A DNA stretch of 64,000 nt from Schistocerca nitens (taxonomy: Eukaryota > Arthropoda > Insecta > Orthoptera > Acrididae). The notes below the pieces were generated by a model, which worked only from the letters and a program-made list of their open reading frames with translations, was not told the origin of the DNA and searched no databases. The stretch covers positions 341,111,650 to 341,175,649 of the forward strand of contig NC_064619.1 of NCBI RefSeq assembly GCF_023898315.1, written 5' to 3'. The first letter of the stretch is position 1; the number at the start of each line of letters is the position of its first letter. This document shows, piece by piece, positions 22,822 to 34,644 of this stretch. The position numbers were made by a program, and so were the translations under genes.

Positions 22822-23908
22822 CCCCACCTCCGGACGTTCCAAGCCAAGGCACGCTCCCGACTCTTGTCTCCTCAAGCTCCTTTCCGGCCGTACCTGGGGT
22901 CTGGACCCCTCCACCATTCTCCATACCTATAAATCCCTCATTCGCCCTATCCTTTGCTACACCCACCCTGCCTGGATCTGATCTCTGCTCCCCCTACCTT
23001 TTACAAATCCCTTCAGATCCTAGAACGCCATGCTCTTCGCCTCGCCTATCGCATCCATCTCCCATCCACCACGCGGATGCTGTAGGACCTTATTCCGTTC
23101 CCCCACCTCCTCCATTTCCTCGAACGGATACGGATCCTCTACACCTCCCATAAACTCGATCCTCTGCACCCGCTGGTCTCTCCCATCCCCTCCCGCCCCA
23201 GTCCACTGCCGCACCTGTATTTCCATGTCCCACCTGCTCTCCATCTCTCCACTCTTCATACCCTCTCCCAAGGTGGCTTCCACCAGCTCCCCCTCCCTGA
23301 TGATGCCCTCCTCCCCTCCATCTACCCCTCCTACCAACTTTGATCTCACTCCCCCTTCCTGTGTTTGTTCCTATGGGCACCCTCTCTCCCTTCTCTCCCC
23401 CTTCCCTCCCTCCTCCCTCTCTCCCCACTCCTCCCTCGAGCTTCCCCTACCCCCATACCTCCACTCCTCCTACCATCTCCTCTGCCATTGCCATCTTTGC
23501 TCTCCCCTCTCCCTCCCCCTCCTCCTTGTCCCCTCTTGGCAGGTCCCTGGACTCGCACACGTTACGTGGACATTCGCGCACCGGAGATCATCGCCATCAG
23601 TTTCTCGTGTGTGTGCCATCGTTTTTGTGTTTAGTGTTCGCCGTCACGTCCCATACGTTCACCTGTGCCATCGAAGTCGTCAGTGTTTGTGCATCGTGCT
23701 GACAGTTTTTAGTGTGTTTTTTGTCGAGTGTGAACGGCTTTGTATTTTTTGTATTCTGTGTCTACTGTCTTTTCCCCGCCATTTTGTTCAGTCTTTTCTG
23801 TGTCTTCTTTATGTTTTTCATTGTCAACCTGTGGCTGAAGAGCGGCGTAGGATGCTGCTGACAGCCCACCTTTTGTAAAGGTGTTCAAATTACAATAAAG
23901 AAAAAAAA
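22822..23908 (+). mobile_element. 5'-truncated LINE with C-rich 3' UTR (tandem unit 1)
   Basis: Starts inside the RT C-terminal region: LKLLSGRTWGLDPST and YKSLIRPILCYTHPAW near 22870-22975, then broken frames. A very C-rich segment follows (23080-23540), then a GGCTGAAGAGCGGC terminal block and AATAAAGAAAAAAAAA. A 14-bp AGTAGACACCTACC lies at both edges (22808-22821 and 23909-23922). The RT pieces resemble Jockey-type elements; the clade is inferred. The long frame over 23030-23878 reflects C-rich composition. Confidence 0.8.
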
Positions 23909-23922
23909 AGTAGACACCTACC

Positions 23923-24979
23923 CCGCCCTCTGCCTCGCCTTCACTGTTGTGTCACCCCTACCCTCAATCTCTACATCCTTCAACTCATTTCCCAAGGTGG
24001 CTTCCATGAATTCCCCCTCCCAGATAATGCGCTCTCTCCCTCCATTTATTCCTTATTCCTCCTATCAACTCTGATCCTCATCTTCCCCTCCAGTCCTCTG
24101 TCCTTTCCCCGGGCTCCCTCCCCCCCCTTATATCCTGTTTTCTCCCCCCCAACCTCTCTCTGCCTCCAGTCCCCCCCCCCTCCGAGTCCTTTTGCATTCC
24201 CCTCCTCTGCCTTTCCCCACTCCCTGTCGCATCTGCCCAGTCCCCCCCCCCCCCGTTCTTATTGGTCCTCGTCCTCCATTGGCTCCTTCCCCCCTCCCCT
24301 CACTTCGTTTTTTCCTCTCCTTCCCCCATTTTCTTTCCCATCATCTGTCCAGGTTCCCTCCGTCTGCCCTTGGCTGTGGTATGTCATATTTGTGTCAACT
24401 TTTTAGTGCAGTGTTCAAGTGAGTGTTCAGTGTTGTGCGCCTTTCCAAAGTGTTGCGGCCAACTGGTGTGGCCACGCGGTTAAAGGCGCTTCAGTCTGGA
24501 ACCGCGCGACCGCTACGGTTGCAGGTTCGAATCCTGCCTCGGGCATGGATGTGTGTGATGTCCTTAGGTTTGTTAGGTTTAAGTAGTTCTAAGTTCTAGG
24601 GGACTGATGACCTCAGATGTTGAGTCCCATAGTGCTCAGAGCCAAAGTGTTGCGAACAGAAATCAATCTGTCACTGGATGTGAATTTTATATCTCTTGCG
24701 AACAGAAACCAGACTGTCGCCGTGTTTTTTTTAATTGTTTCTCTATTATTTCCTGCTTCCTGTATATTTTATTAGCATCATCATTTTATTAGCATTTTAT
24801 GTTTTAAGTTCCACGATTTTCCGCCATTTTACCATTTAAGTCACCGATTTTATCGCCTGCTTGTATTATTTATTATCTTCATCCTCTAAAAACAAATTCT
24901 GTAGGCTGAAGAGCGGCACCCTAAGCTGTTGCCAGCCCGCCCCCTTCGGGGGGAATCGAAACTCAATAAACAAAACAAA
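23923..24979 (+). mobile_element. 5'-truncated LINE, same family (tandem unit 2)
   Basis: A shorter copy of the same 3' region: TTTCCCAAGGTGGCTTCCA occurs in both units. It ends with GGCTGAAGAGCGGC and ACTCAATAAACAAAACAAAA. The same target string recurs at its right edge (AGTAGACACCTAC, 24980-24992), so one duplicated site flanks both units. It contains a nested SINE-A (24458-24643). Confidence 0.8.
24458..24643 (+). mobile_element. SINE-A nested in LINE unit 2, 13-bp TSD
   Basis: SINE-A with the GCGGTTAAAGGCGC head subtype. The duplication CCAAAGTGTTGCG is perfect at 24445-24457 and 24642-24654. The tail ends early (CAGAGCC), so the last ~8 bases are missing. Confidence 0.92.
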
Positions 24980-24992
24980 AGTAGACACCTAC

Positions 24993-26179
24993 AAGTCTAC
25001 AGGCTTTACTGCTGTTCCTCTTTAAACTCGAGTGTTTATCCAACCGGATTCATCAGCAGGGTCCTGAAGAAGATCCCAGCAGATGAGTCGAAACGTCACT
25101 ATCGAAGAAGCAGTTCGAAGAATAACATGATGGAGCCAAACAACCCAGAAGTTCTTGTCTTTGGCAGTCGACACAGGTAGACTACACGAACCGACGAATA
25201 GCAAAGAGTCTTACACTCTCCAGTGAAGTGGAGGGATCAATGAGAAAGCGAGATAGATTCCAAAACACAATGCAGATACAATGGTGGTGATTATTATTAA
25301 CTGAACTGAGTAATTTCATTCATTTTTGTTATATTAGTTTTTTATATGCTTACGCTCTAGACTTAACTGACGTCGTCGTTACTCCACAATACGTGACTAG
25401 TGTATAGTTGTCTGTCGTTGTTGTAGTTTACGACATGACGTGCGATAACAAGACATGAGGCTACACGAGCATTCATCGTTAGGTGGGTGAAACGTCAACC
25501 CTGTAACGAGGCTGCGAGGTACGTGAGCCGCCGCGCAAAGGGCGATCCCTGAATAGCAGTGACGTCGCACGTTACGGCGCGCGGCAAGCGCCACGTGTCG
25601 TTCGGCACGGAACGCTGCAGGAGCGGCTGCACTACCGTGCTCGCGTTTAGAAGACTCTCTTCATTCACGAGTCTTTCTCATGTCCAGGTCTACAATTTTC
25701 TAATATTTATCTGTTCTTTGCTATCGCTAGAGCAATGTTTGACAGCTCTCAAAAAATAACCTCCAGAATAGCCCCTCACTTTAAATAGGTAGTCTATTTT
25801 GTAGAGAGAAGTAAAATATAGAGTATTTCAAAAAGAATCATCTGCTTTCACAAGGCTGCCTGCTCTATGTGAAAGAAAATGTAAACTTGAAGTATTTTTC
25901 AAAAGAATAGTTCTATTTTACGTATTTTTATATGACTACGCTTAAAACCTGGAGGCCCTTTTCACAATCACGTTTAGAATCAATGTTTTCATTTACTTTC
26001 TCAAATGTACAGTGTGTCCTTCGTCGGATGTACGACAGACATAGAGACCGTAGTCAAATTCGTACCAGCCCTTTTTCAAGAATATGTCTGCTTTCACTGC
26101 TGTTGCAATGCGCAGCCGTAGTTCAACTTAAGCTGTTCGGGGTGGACCCACGTAGACGGCAATAAATATGTCGCTACCA
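24993..26179. other. Mostly unrecognised; hammerhead-like motif and CpG-dense patch
   Basis: 25064-25093 carries CTGAAGA, a short possible stem and GAAAC, like the palindromic repeats elsewhere, but without its inverted partner. About 25490-25650 is clearly richer in G+C and CpG (for example GTTACGGCGCGCGGCAAGCG) than its surroundings; it could be a regulatory patch or a repeat fragment. No gene is supported. Confidence 0.4.
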
Positions 26180-26192
26180 AATTTGATAGGTA

Positions 26193-26679
26193 TTGTGCTG
26201 TATTGTATTGTATGTTAACCGCGGGCCTAGAAACGAGGGAGAGGCTCCGTCCCCGCCACAGCCGCAGTGGTCCACAACCCCACGACGACTACCGCAGTCC
26301 ACTTCAGCCCTCCGCCGCCTCACACTGAACCACTCTTTCAGGGTTATTGTGCAGTTCGGCCCCGGTGGACCCACTCAGGGAACGTCTCACACCGAACGAG
26401 TGTAAACCCTATGTTTGCGTGGTAGAGTTATGGTGGCGTACGCGTACGTGGAGAACTTGTTTGCGCAGCAATCGCCGACATAGTGTAGCTGAGACGGAAT
26501 CAGGGGAACCAGCACGCATTTGCCGAGGCGGATGGAAAACCGCCAAAAAACCATCCACAGACTGGCCGGCTCACCGGACCTCGACACAAGTCTGCCGGAC
26601 GGATTCGTGCCGGGGACCAGGCGCTCCTTCCCAGTCCGGAAAGCCGTGCGTTAGACCGCACGGATAACCGGGCGGGCTT
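26193..26679 (-). mobile_element. SINE-E, long tRNA-related SINE, 13-bp TSD
   Basis: A 487-bp repeat. On the minus strand it starts GCCCGCCCGGTTATCCGTGC and GGTCTAACGCACGGC, an A-box-like head, with GGCACGAATCC as B box. It ends in a short CAATACAATA repeat at 26193-26212. The duplication AATTTGATA(G/A)GTA lies at 26180-26192 and 26680-26692 with one mismatch. The family is recognised from memory as dispersed in insects. Confidence 0.85.
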
Positions 26680-26859
26680 AATTTGATAAGTACTAAGTGT
26701 TTCGAAAATATACATCCGATTTCAAAAGACCTGAAAGAAAGCAAAAATTTGGGGTGAATTTTAATTTGTGAATAGGACTAAGAAATTTTTATTTTCGAAA
26801 GAACTTTAGTGTCGTGCATTCACCTACAGCGTTGCTGTACTGTTTTCGTTTAGCATCGA

Positions 26860-27380
26860 AGTGTTTATTTATGCTTCACAAATGTTCAGTGTACCCTCCA
26901 GCTTAAAAACGTCTACACTCGATGTGTCGCGCCCAACTCGTCCCTGTTTTGGGGCATCGCAGTTCAACAAAAAGGAAGGCACGCAGCTGGAGTCTTTCAC
27001 AAAGCCCCACACAAAAAGAAAATCACGTGCCGTGACATCCGATGTTCTTGGAAGCCAATGGTGCAGCGCGATATACGTAACTTCGTAGCAGCTCAATGTT
27101 AAAGAATGCTCTTACATGCAAGTGTCACTGCGGTGGTGCTCCGTCCTGTTGAGAAATAAGATTTCCGGAATGTTCTCGCAACTGTGGAAAGAGCCAGAAC
27201 GCCAGCTTATCCAGGTAGGTCATTCCTTTCCACAAAACAGAACATACCATAAATCTTCCGTCGAGAAACGGCACTAGACACATGAGGCTTAGTAGAGAAT
27301 CTCCGTGCTCGGCCATTGCATGCGGTCGCTGTGTTGCCCATATTCTCACGATTTTTCATTTAAATGGAAAGCAGACTTAC
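26860..27380 (-). pseudogene. IS630/Tc1-mariner-type transposase fragment
   Basis: The minus strand reads YLDKLAFWLFPQLREHSGNL and ISQQDGAPPQ (second catalytic aspartate) at about 27130-27220. After a frameshift it gives HHWLPRTSDVTARDFLFVWG near 27000-27055, equivalent to WPPRSPD...FFLWG of DDE transposases. The N-terminal half is absent. The terminal repeats were not identified. Confidence 0.75.
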
Positions 27381-27500
27381 CGCTGAGCAATAGATGTGAA
27401 AGGAAATTACCTACCATTTCCACGTCCAGAACGCGCACACAAAACTCTACACGTTGTTGTTCATAGCCGTTATCAACGGCGTGTAGTAACTGAATGTCGT

Positions 27501-28248
27501 ATTAAATGAAACCACAAGTTTACTGTTACCAGTCGCCGTTTTATTTATTTCCACGACGCGTTTCAAAGGTTTAAACCTGCATCATCGGGTGGATTTACAT
27601 TAGTTAGTATGACATTTGTGTGTTTGTTCTGTTACGATTTTTTGTAGGATCTTGTGGCACTGTCTAGTGGAGAAACAAGACACTATTTCAGAACATGGTT
27701 TTGTGTTTCTTCTGACAAAAATTAAACTGATACCTAACGGTAAACATAGAATAAGTAAAATAGAGTACCTCCAGTAGTCACAGGTTCCTTTCGCTGTCGT
27801 AACACATCACATGTATTCTGTCATATTTGTAAACAAATGTGGCGTCTGGAATCTGTTGGGTGCAACGTCCGTATAGCAGAAGAGAAGACATAATCGCAAA
27901 GTAGAAAGAATATACATTGTAACAACATTATTCCAGAATAGTTATTTAAAGGATTTGGAGGTGTTTGAGGTGTCGAATAGATGTGTGTGTACTTCGGGTG
28001 GCGCATAAATCCGATTTTGACAAGTTAAAACAGCTTAAACTTCATACTCGTTTATACAATCAGATGAAATGTTAAAATGGCTTAAACTTCATACTTGTTG
28101 ATGGCAGTCAGGTGAAATGTTACAGACTTTGAGTACAATAATCATATTGGCTACAGCAGTAAAATTATATCTAAATGACAATATTTGATTGGGACTAATA
28201 GACAGATGTGACAGGTTGCAGGCAGAAGGAGAGAAAGAGGGAGAGGAA

Positions 28249-28293
<45 letters not shown>

Positions 28294-28992
28294 AGATAGA
28301 GAGAGGGTGGAAAGAGTGATTGTATGAGAGCAAACTTTACATGGCAAGGGGTCTTACGATTACATGCTACATATATTATCTGCCTAAAGGTTGGGGTAAT
28401 ACATTGGTTAATGCTTTAAAATATGCAGATCGATATACAATTTCTGCCAGTAGTTGATGTACATATAGTTTCAAGCTGACAAGGGGTACAAGCTGATTGT
28501 GTGATGAATTATCTGTAAATGAGGTCAATCTCTTGTACTCTTGGCGGCTGTCAATATTTATGGTAAATATTAAGGGTGTGTGTGTGTGTGTGTGTGTGTG
28601 TATTTTAATGGTGTAGGCAGTTGCTGAAAACAGAGATGATACTATTGTAAATATTGTCATTTTTGTCATTTAAGATGGATTCAGGTTGTTTTATTTGGTG
28701 TTTGTATATTTTATTCTATTTTACTTATTCTATTTTACTTATTCTATGTTTACCGTTAGATATCAGTTTAATTTTTGTCAGAAGAAACCCAAAACCATGT
28801 TCCGAAATAGTATATTGTTTCTCCACTAGACAGTGTCACAAGTTCCTACAAAAAATCGTAACACAACACACACACAAATGTCATACTAACTAATGTAAAT
28901 CCACCCGATGATGGAGGTTTAAACCATTGAAACGAGTCGTGGAAGTAAATAAAACGGTGACTGGTAACAGTAAACTTGTGGTTTCATTTAAT
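27501..28992. repeat. Large foldback with ~264-bp inverted arms
   Basis: Left arm 27501-27764 and right arm about 28730-28992 are inverted copies (right-arm strings TTCTATGTTTACCGTTAGAT and AGTAAACTTGTGGTTTCATT find their complements on the left). The ~965-bp interior has no recognisable protein and contains simple repeats. The right arm holds CCGATGATG...GAAACG and AAATAAAACGG, the architecture seen in the other palindromes. Non-autonomous; possibly inverted Penelope-type terminal repeats. Confidence 0.78.
28243..28291. repeat. GT/GA compound microsatellite
   Basis: GTGTGT followed by a GAGAGA run inside the foldback interior. A separate GT run lies at 28576-28602. Confidence 0.9.
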
Positions 28993-30077
28993 GTCAATAA
29001 CAGTCACGGGGTAAAGCCTAACCTAAAATAAATCTTGTATGGTTTGAAATACAAACGTGGCCATAAAATACGCGAAACAGACAGCTGAGGAACTGCTAAC
29101 TCTCCAATGGCCCGAAGCATAGGCTTTTGTGGTCTAAGTGTAAAATTACGTTGAATGCCTTCTATGTATTGGATGAGCACTGGGGAATAACCTGTCGGTT
29201 TCCCTAGACATAAACAGTTAGGGTCTTGAAACTTCTCCTGCCATAGTCGAGTGTTTTGAGCTTTACGAAGTACAGTGCCGCATATTCGACGAAACGAAAC
29301 TCTTGTCGCTCAGCTGCATTTGATTTTCACTTGCATAAACGGAGAGCGCAACGCCTTTTGTTATCGTGTTGTGTCCATCTCGATCCCACGTAATGACGGA
29401 GCGAGTGAGCGTACCTCGAAGATCCCCACCCATATGGACGGGAAACTTATAACTGGGTTCCAAAATAAACATTCAGTTTCGAGCCATAAGCTGAAATGAA
29501 CAACAAGTTTCTTTCTTTATTTATGTAGAAGACAAATTCTTGTGAAATCGGTGAATCTTTATGAAGCGCCCTGTACTTTAACACATTATACGTAAAATAG
29601 CGGTGGCGATTAACAGAAATAAAGCTCGTAGTGTATTGGGGTATGGTGCAGAAAAGAGATCTAAATTGCTTCCCTTGTGCAATGCCCAGGTTTCCTCTAC
29701 ACCGACTGGCTGCAATTTTTCTGGGCCCGTAGGGGTAGGGGTAGGGGTGGGACGTAAGGGGTGTAGGTGGCGCAGTGGGAGGTTCGCGTGGCCGGAAGCC
29801 GCTGAATAATGCAGGTCTGTGGCCCATTCACTCGGCCGCGTCGTTCGACAGCTGTTTACTGGAGTCGCCAGGAAACCGACCATCCTTCCGATAAATCATT
29901 GCCTCGGCCAACCTCACGGCGTAGCGTTGGTCAGTTGATTAAGGGAAAGGAAACAGGAGCGAATTTCTCACTTTGGTATGCCATTCAATTATCGTGGTCT
30001 ATACGTTAAGCAGTAACATTCTGCGCAGGAACCATTACACTTTATCGTAGGAAGAAAATCGCATTAATTCACATCAC
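28993..30077. other. Unrecognised stretch with short G-rich repeat
   Basis: No gene or known element recognised. 29727-29750 holds a few GTAGGG units, too short and irregular to call a telomeric tract. Confidence 0.4.
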
Positions 30078-30232
30078 AGCGCGATTGCTACGGTCGCAGG
30101 TTCGAATCCTGCCTCGGGCAAGGATGTGTATGATGTCCTTAGGTTAGTTAGGTTTAAGTAGTTCTACGTTCTAGGGGACTGATGACCTCAGATGTTAAGT
30201 CCCATAGTGCTCAGAGCCATCTGAACCATTTG
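30078..30232 (+). mobile_element. SINE-A, 5'-truncated
   Basis: Begins near the variable arm of the head (GCTACGGTCGCAGGTTCGAA) and runs through the complete tail. It abuts the 3' end of Tc1 family C copy 1, whose terminal repeat there is missing. Confidence 0.88.
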
Positions 30233-30235
30233 AAC

Positions 30236-31487
30236 CAACCACCTCTGGCCGTAATAACGGCCTTGATACGCCTGGGAATTGAGTCAAACAGAGCTCGGAT
30301 GGGGTGTACAGGTACAGCTGCCCATGCAGCTTCAGCACGATACCACATTCATTAAGAGTAGTGACTTGCGTGTAGTGACGAGCGAGTTGCTCGGCCACCA
30401 TTGACCAGACGTTTTCAATTGGTGAGAGATCTGGAGAATGTGCTGGCAAGGGCAGCAGTCGAACATTTTCTGTATCCAGAAAGGCCCGTTCAGGACCTAT
30501 AACATGCGGTCGTGCATTACCCTGCTGAAATGTAGGGTTTCGCAGGGATCGAATGAAGGGTAGAGCCACGGGTCGTAACACATTTGAAATGTAACGTCCA
30601 CTGTTCAAAGTGCCGTCAGTGCGAACAAGAGGTGACCGAGACGTGTAACCAATGGCACTCCATACCATCACAACGGGTGATACGCCAATATGGCGATGAC
30701 GAGAACACGCTTCCATTGTGCGTTCACCGTGATGTCGCCAAACGCGGATGCGACCATCATGATGCTGTAAACAGAACCTGCATTCATCCGAAAAAATGAC
30801 GTTTTGCCATTCGTGCATCCGGGTTCGTCTTTGCGTACACCATCACAGGCGCTCCTGTCTGTGATGCAGCGTCAAGGGTAACCCCAGCCGCGGTCACCGA
30901 GCTGATAGTCCATGCTGCTGCATGCTGCTGTTCGTGCAGATGGTTGTTGTCTTGCAAACGTCCTCATCTGTTGACTCAGGGATCGAGACGTGGCTGCAGG
31001 ATCCGCTACAGCCATGCGGATAAGATGCCTGTCATCTCGACTGCTAGTGATATGAGGCCGTTGGGATACCAGCACGGCGTTCCGTATTACCCTCCTGAAC
31101 TCACCGATTCCATATTCTGCTAACAGTCATTGGATCTCGACCAACGCGAGCAGCAATGTCGCGATACAATAAACCGCAATCGCGACAGGCTGCAATCCGA
31201 CCTTTATCAAAGTCGGAAACGTGATGGTACGCATTTCTCTTCCTTATACGAGGCATCACAACAACTTTTCACCAGGCAACGCCGGTCAACTGCTATTTGT
31301 GTATGAGAAATCGGTTGGAAACTTTCCTCATGTCAGCACGTTGTAGGTGTCGCCACCGGCGCCAACCTTGTGTGAATGCACTGAAAAGCTAATCATTTGA
31401 ATATCACAGCATCTTCTTCCTGTCGGTTAAATTTCACGTCTGCAGCACGTCATATTCGTAGTGTAGCAATTTTAATGGCCAGTAGTG
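30236..31487 (-). mobile_element. Tc1-like element, family C, copy 1 (3' end lost)
   Basis: The 5' terminal repeat on the minus strand starts near 31487 (ACTACTGGCCATTAAAATTG) beside a TA. The 3' terminus is absent, cut at the SINE boundary near 30233. Family C copy 2 lies on the plus strand at 47884-49265. The transposase reads from about 31256 (HTH, DRHLIRMA region) to 30240 with several breaks. Confidence 0.87.
30240..31256 (-). pseudogene. Tc1 family C transposase, copy 1
   Basis: DD34E-type transposase. The N-terminal HTH begins at 31256 with YHHVSDF- and RDIAARVGRDP-like segments in broken frames. The main open piece (30195-30818) contains VIFSDECRFCLQHHDGRIRV with the first aspartate. 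QQGNARPHV follows, where the second aspartate is replaced by glycine. HSPDLSPIENVWSMV holds the glutamate, 34 residues after the second position. The extreme C-terminus is frameshifted near 30345. Inactive because of the D-to-G change and frame damage. Confidence 0.85.
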
Positions 31488-31598
31488 TAGTTCATACAGA
31501 CACGTGCCATGTGCGAACGAATATTTTCCTATTGAGAAATGCACCACGAAGTGCAGCATGACAGGTAACACATGAGGACGCGGGATGTTAGTGACGTT

Positions 31599-31788
31599 GA
31601 AATGGCTCTGAGCGCTATGGGACTTAACATCTGTGGTCATCAGTCCCCTAGAACTTACAACTACTTAAACCTAACTAACCTAAGGACATCACACACATCC
31701 ATTCCCGAGGCAGGATTCGAACCTGCGACCGTAGCAGTCGCTCGGTTCCGGACTGGGCGCCTAGAACCGCTAGACCACCGCGGCCGGC
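31599..31788 (-). mobile_element. SINE-A copy with 11-bp TSD
   Basis: Minus-strand SINE-A missing the last few terminal bases of its tail. The TTAGTGACGTT duplication is perfect at 31588-31598 and 31789-31799. Confidence 0.92.
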
Positions 31789-31920
31789 TTAGTGACGTTC
31801 TGTTGTGCCGTCAGTGTTCCCTGAATCACCAACAGGCGTGACCTGAAGTCATATCCGATTGCTCCCCATACCGTGTCCAACAAATTTCTTGTCGAAATAA
31901 AATTATATCACATTCTTCCA

Positions 31921-32130
31921 GCCCGCATCTCGTGGTCGTGCGGTAGCGTTCTCGCTTCCCACGCCCGGGTTCCCGGGTTCGATTCCCGGCGGGGTCAGGG
32001 ATTTTCTCTGCCTCGTGATGGCTGGGTGTTGTGTGCTGTCCTTAGGTTAGTTAGGTTTAAGTAGTTCTAAGTTCTAGGGGACTGATGACCATTGATGTTA
32101 AGTCCCATAATGCTCAGAGCCATTTGAACC
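31921..32130 (+). mobile_element. SINE-B copy, tRNA-Gly-like head, 12-bp TSD
   Basis: The head reads TCGTGGTCGTGCGGTAGCG with B box GGGTTCGATTCCC, like tRNA-Gly (a CCC triplet sits in the anticodon position). A linker TTTTCTCTGCCTCGTGATGG follows, then the same tail as SINE-A ending CATTTGAACC. The duplication CACATTCTTCCA is perfect at 31909-31920 and 32130-32141 (one shared base). Confidence 0.92.
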
Positions 32131-32141
32131 ACATTCTTCCA

Positions 32142-33185
<1,044 letters not shown>

Positions 33186-33363
33186 GTAGAATAAATTTCT
33201 TTATTTCCGTGTATGATCACAAAATGTTAGGTCCTACCACAAATTGTTCGATCCTTAGACTACCGGCTTCAGTAGTTTGAAGATGGACATTGCTACCCGA
33301 AACCTATAGTCTGTGGACCTAACATTTTGTGATCGTAGACGGAAATAAAGAAATTTATTCTAT
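33186..33363. repeat. Palindromic repeat with hammerhead-like core
   Basis: Outer arms about 33186-33234 and 33317-33362 are inverted copies (GATCACAAAATGTTAGGTCC and its complement; AATAAATTTCTTTATTTCCG and its complement). The plus strand carries TTGAAGA (33277-33283), a short GG...CC stem and GAAACC (33299-33304), then AATAAAG. The architecture matches the palindrome at 9500-9765 but the sequence differs. Confidence 0.78.
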
Positions 33364-34248
33364 ACCTGCATTAACTACATTCGAACTGTTTTTGTACTGT
33401 AAAAGAAATAAAGTGTACGTTTTTACTAAATTGTCTCATAACCCTGAAGTTTCCAAAATTCTGTACAAGCTGATCTTTCTCTGAAGGAAAGTGTATCTCT
33501 AGTTACTGATATTTGAATTTTCTTTTTTCATGCTCTTTAGCAAAAGGTTTAGGTGCAACATCTTGTTCATTGTGTTACAAGAACTATAATTCTTTCATTT
33601 ACAAAATTTTAATGTCACAATTGATACTTTGTACATTCTTATACAGTTAACATTGAACTAAGACAACCACAAATTTCGGTAACGTTTTCTTGAATGCTGT
33701 GGAATAAGGAATTCTATCAGCTAGCACTTCACCAACGATTGCTGTGGAAAATGTGAATTGGCTTTTTTTTAGCAGCACACATGCATTATTCTCAATTAGT
33801 AACCCCAGATACAAATCTACCGTGATGAGCAGTTGATTTATAAGCATGGTGCTAATGGCTACGGGCATCGGCGTTTTTTGTGAACGCTACCTGCCTAACG
33901 GAAGCATTGGGATCCCTGCTAACTGCCGCCATCGACTAACGGAAAGTGTCCCAACGAGCAGATATCGATCATACAAGTTTAAGACGAGGGCAAACACGAG
34001 ACACGCACACGAAGCAGGATGAGTGAAGATACACCTCGAAATATCATGAGCAACGACAACTCTCCCGGATAGTGGCGGATCAATATCTCACTTGCGTCAT
34101 ATAGCTACGACGAAACTTCCCTGTATCTAAACGCTTCTACGTCTCGCAAATACGTATGTCACTCTTATCTCCGTTTGACAATTATCCAAAAAGGTATGCT
34201 TAGCGTTGCACGTTTGACAGAAAAGTTAAAAAACAAGATAGCTGAATA
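33364..34248. other. Unrecognised stretch
   Basis: AT-rich, no supported gene or named repeat. Confidence 0.4.
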
Positions 34249-34393
34249 CCACGTCTTCTTTTATAAGCTTCTATTAGGTTCACAGAATAGTATCTGCGGC
34301 CATGTTTACGGCTGATCTGCAGTATATCAGCCGTAAACATTGCCACAGATACTATTCTGTGAACCTAATAGAAGCTTATAAAAGAAGACGTGG
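34249..34393. repeat. Near-perfect 68-bp hairpin palindrome
   Basis: Arms 34249-34316 and 34326-34393 are complementary with only two mismatches I can see (around 34300-34303), separated by a 9-nt loop (CTGCAGTAT). A transcript from either strand would form a long stem. No terminal-repeat family, SINE or coding content is recognised. Confidence 0.93.
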
Positions 34394-34644
34394 TAAAAGC
34401 TGTTAGATATATATTTTTTTAATATTAATTAGATGCCGCTGTATACGGAGTTTCGTTCATTAGATGTCGCGGGACACGGGCTTTCTGCTAATACTGGCTA
34501 GGAAAAAAAAATATTGCAAAATTGAGTTTTTATTAACACAATAGGGCTGTAGGGAACGAGATATTCCAGAACATCTACTCACAGACGCTTCACGGAAGCA
34601 AGACTGAATGTTTTCGCCCATTGTCACAATTAGATAAGCCTCTA
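34394..34644. other. Short unrecognised interval
   Basis: No feature recognised between the hairpin and the LINE 3' end. Confidence 0.4.

Noticed and set aside
23030..23878. 282-codon plus-strand open frame, the longest in the window
   Set aside because: It is Pro/Ser/Leu-rich because of the C-rich 3' region of a truncated LINE. Frames on the opposite strand are open for the same reason, and no domain is present.
29727..29750. Telomere-like GTAGGG units
   Set aside because: Only about three irregular units, unlike the TTAGG arrays expected for an insect telomere.
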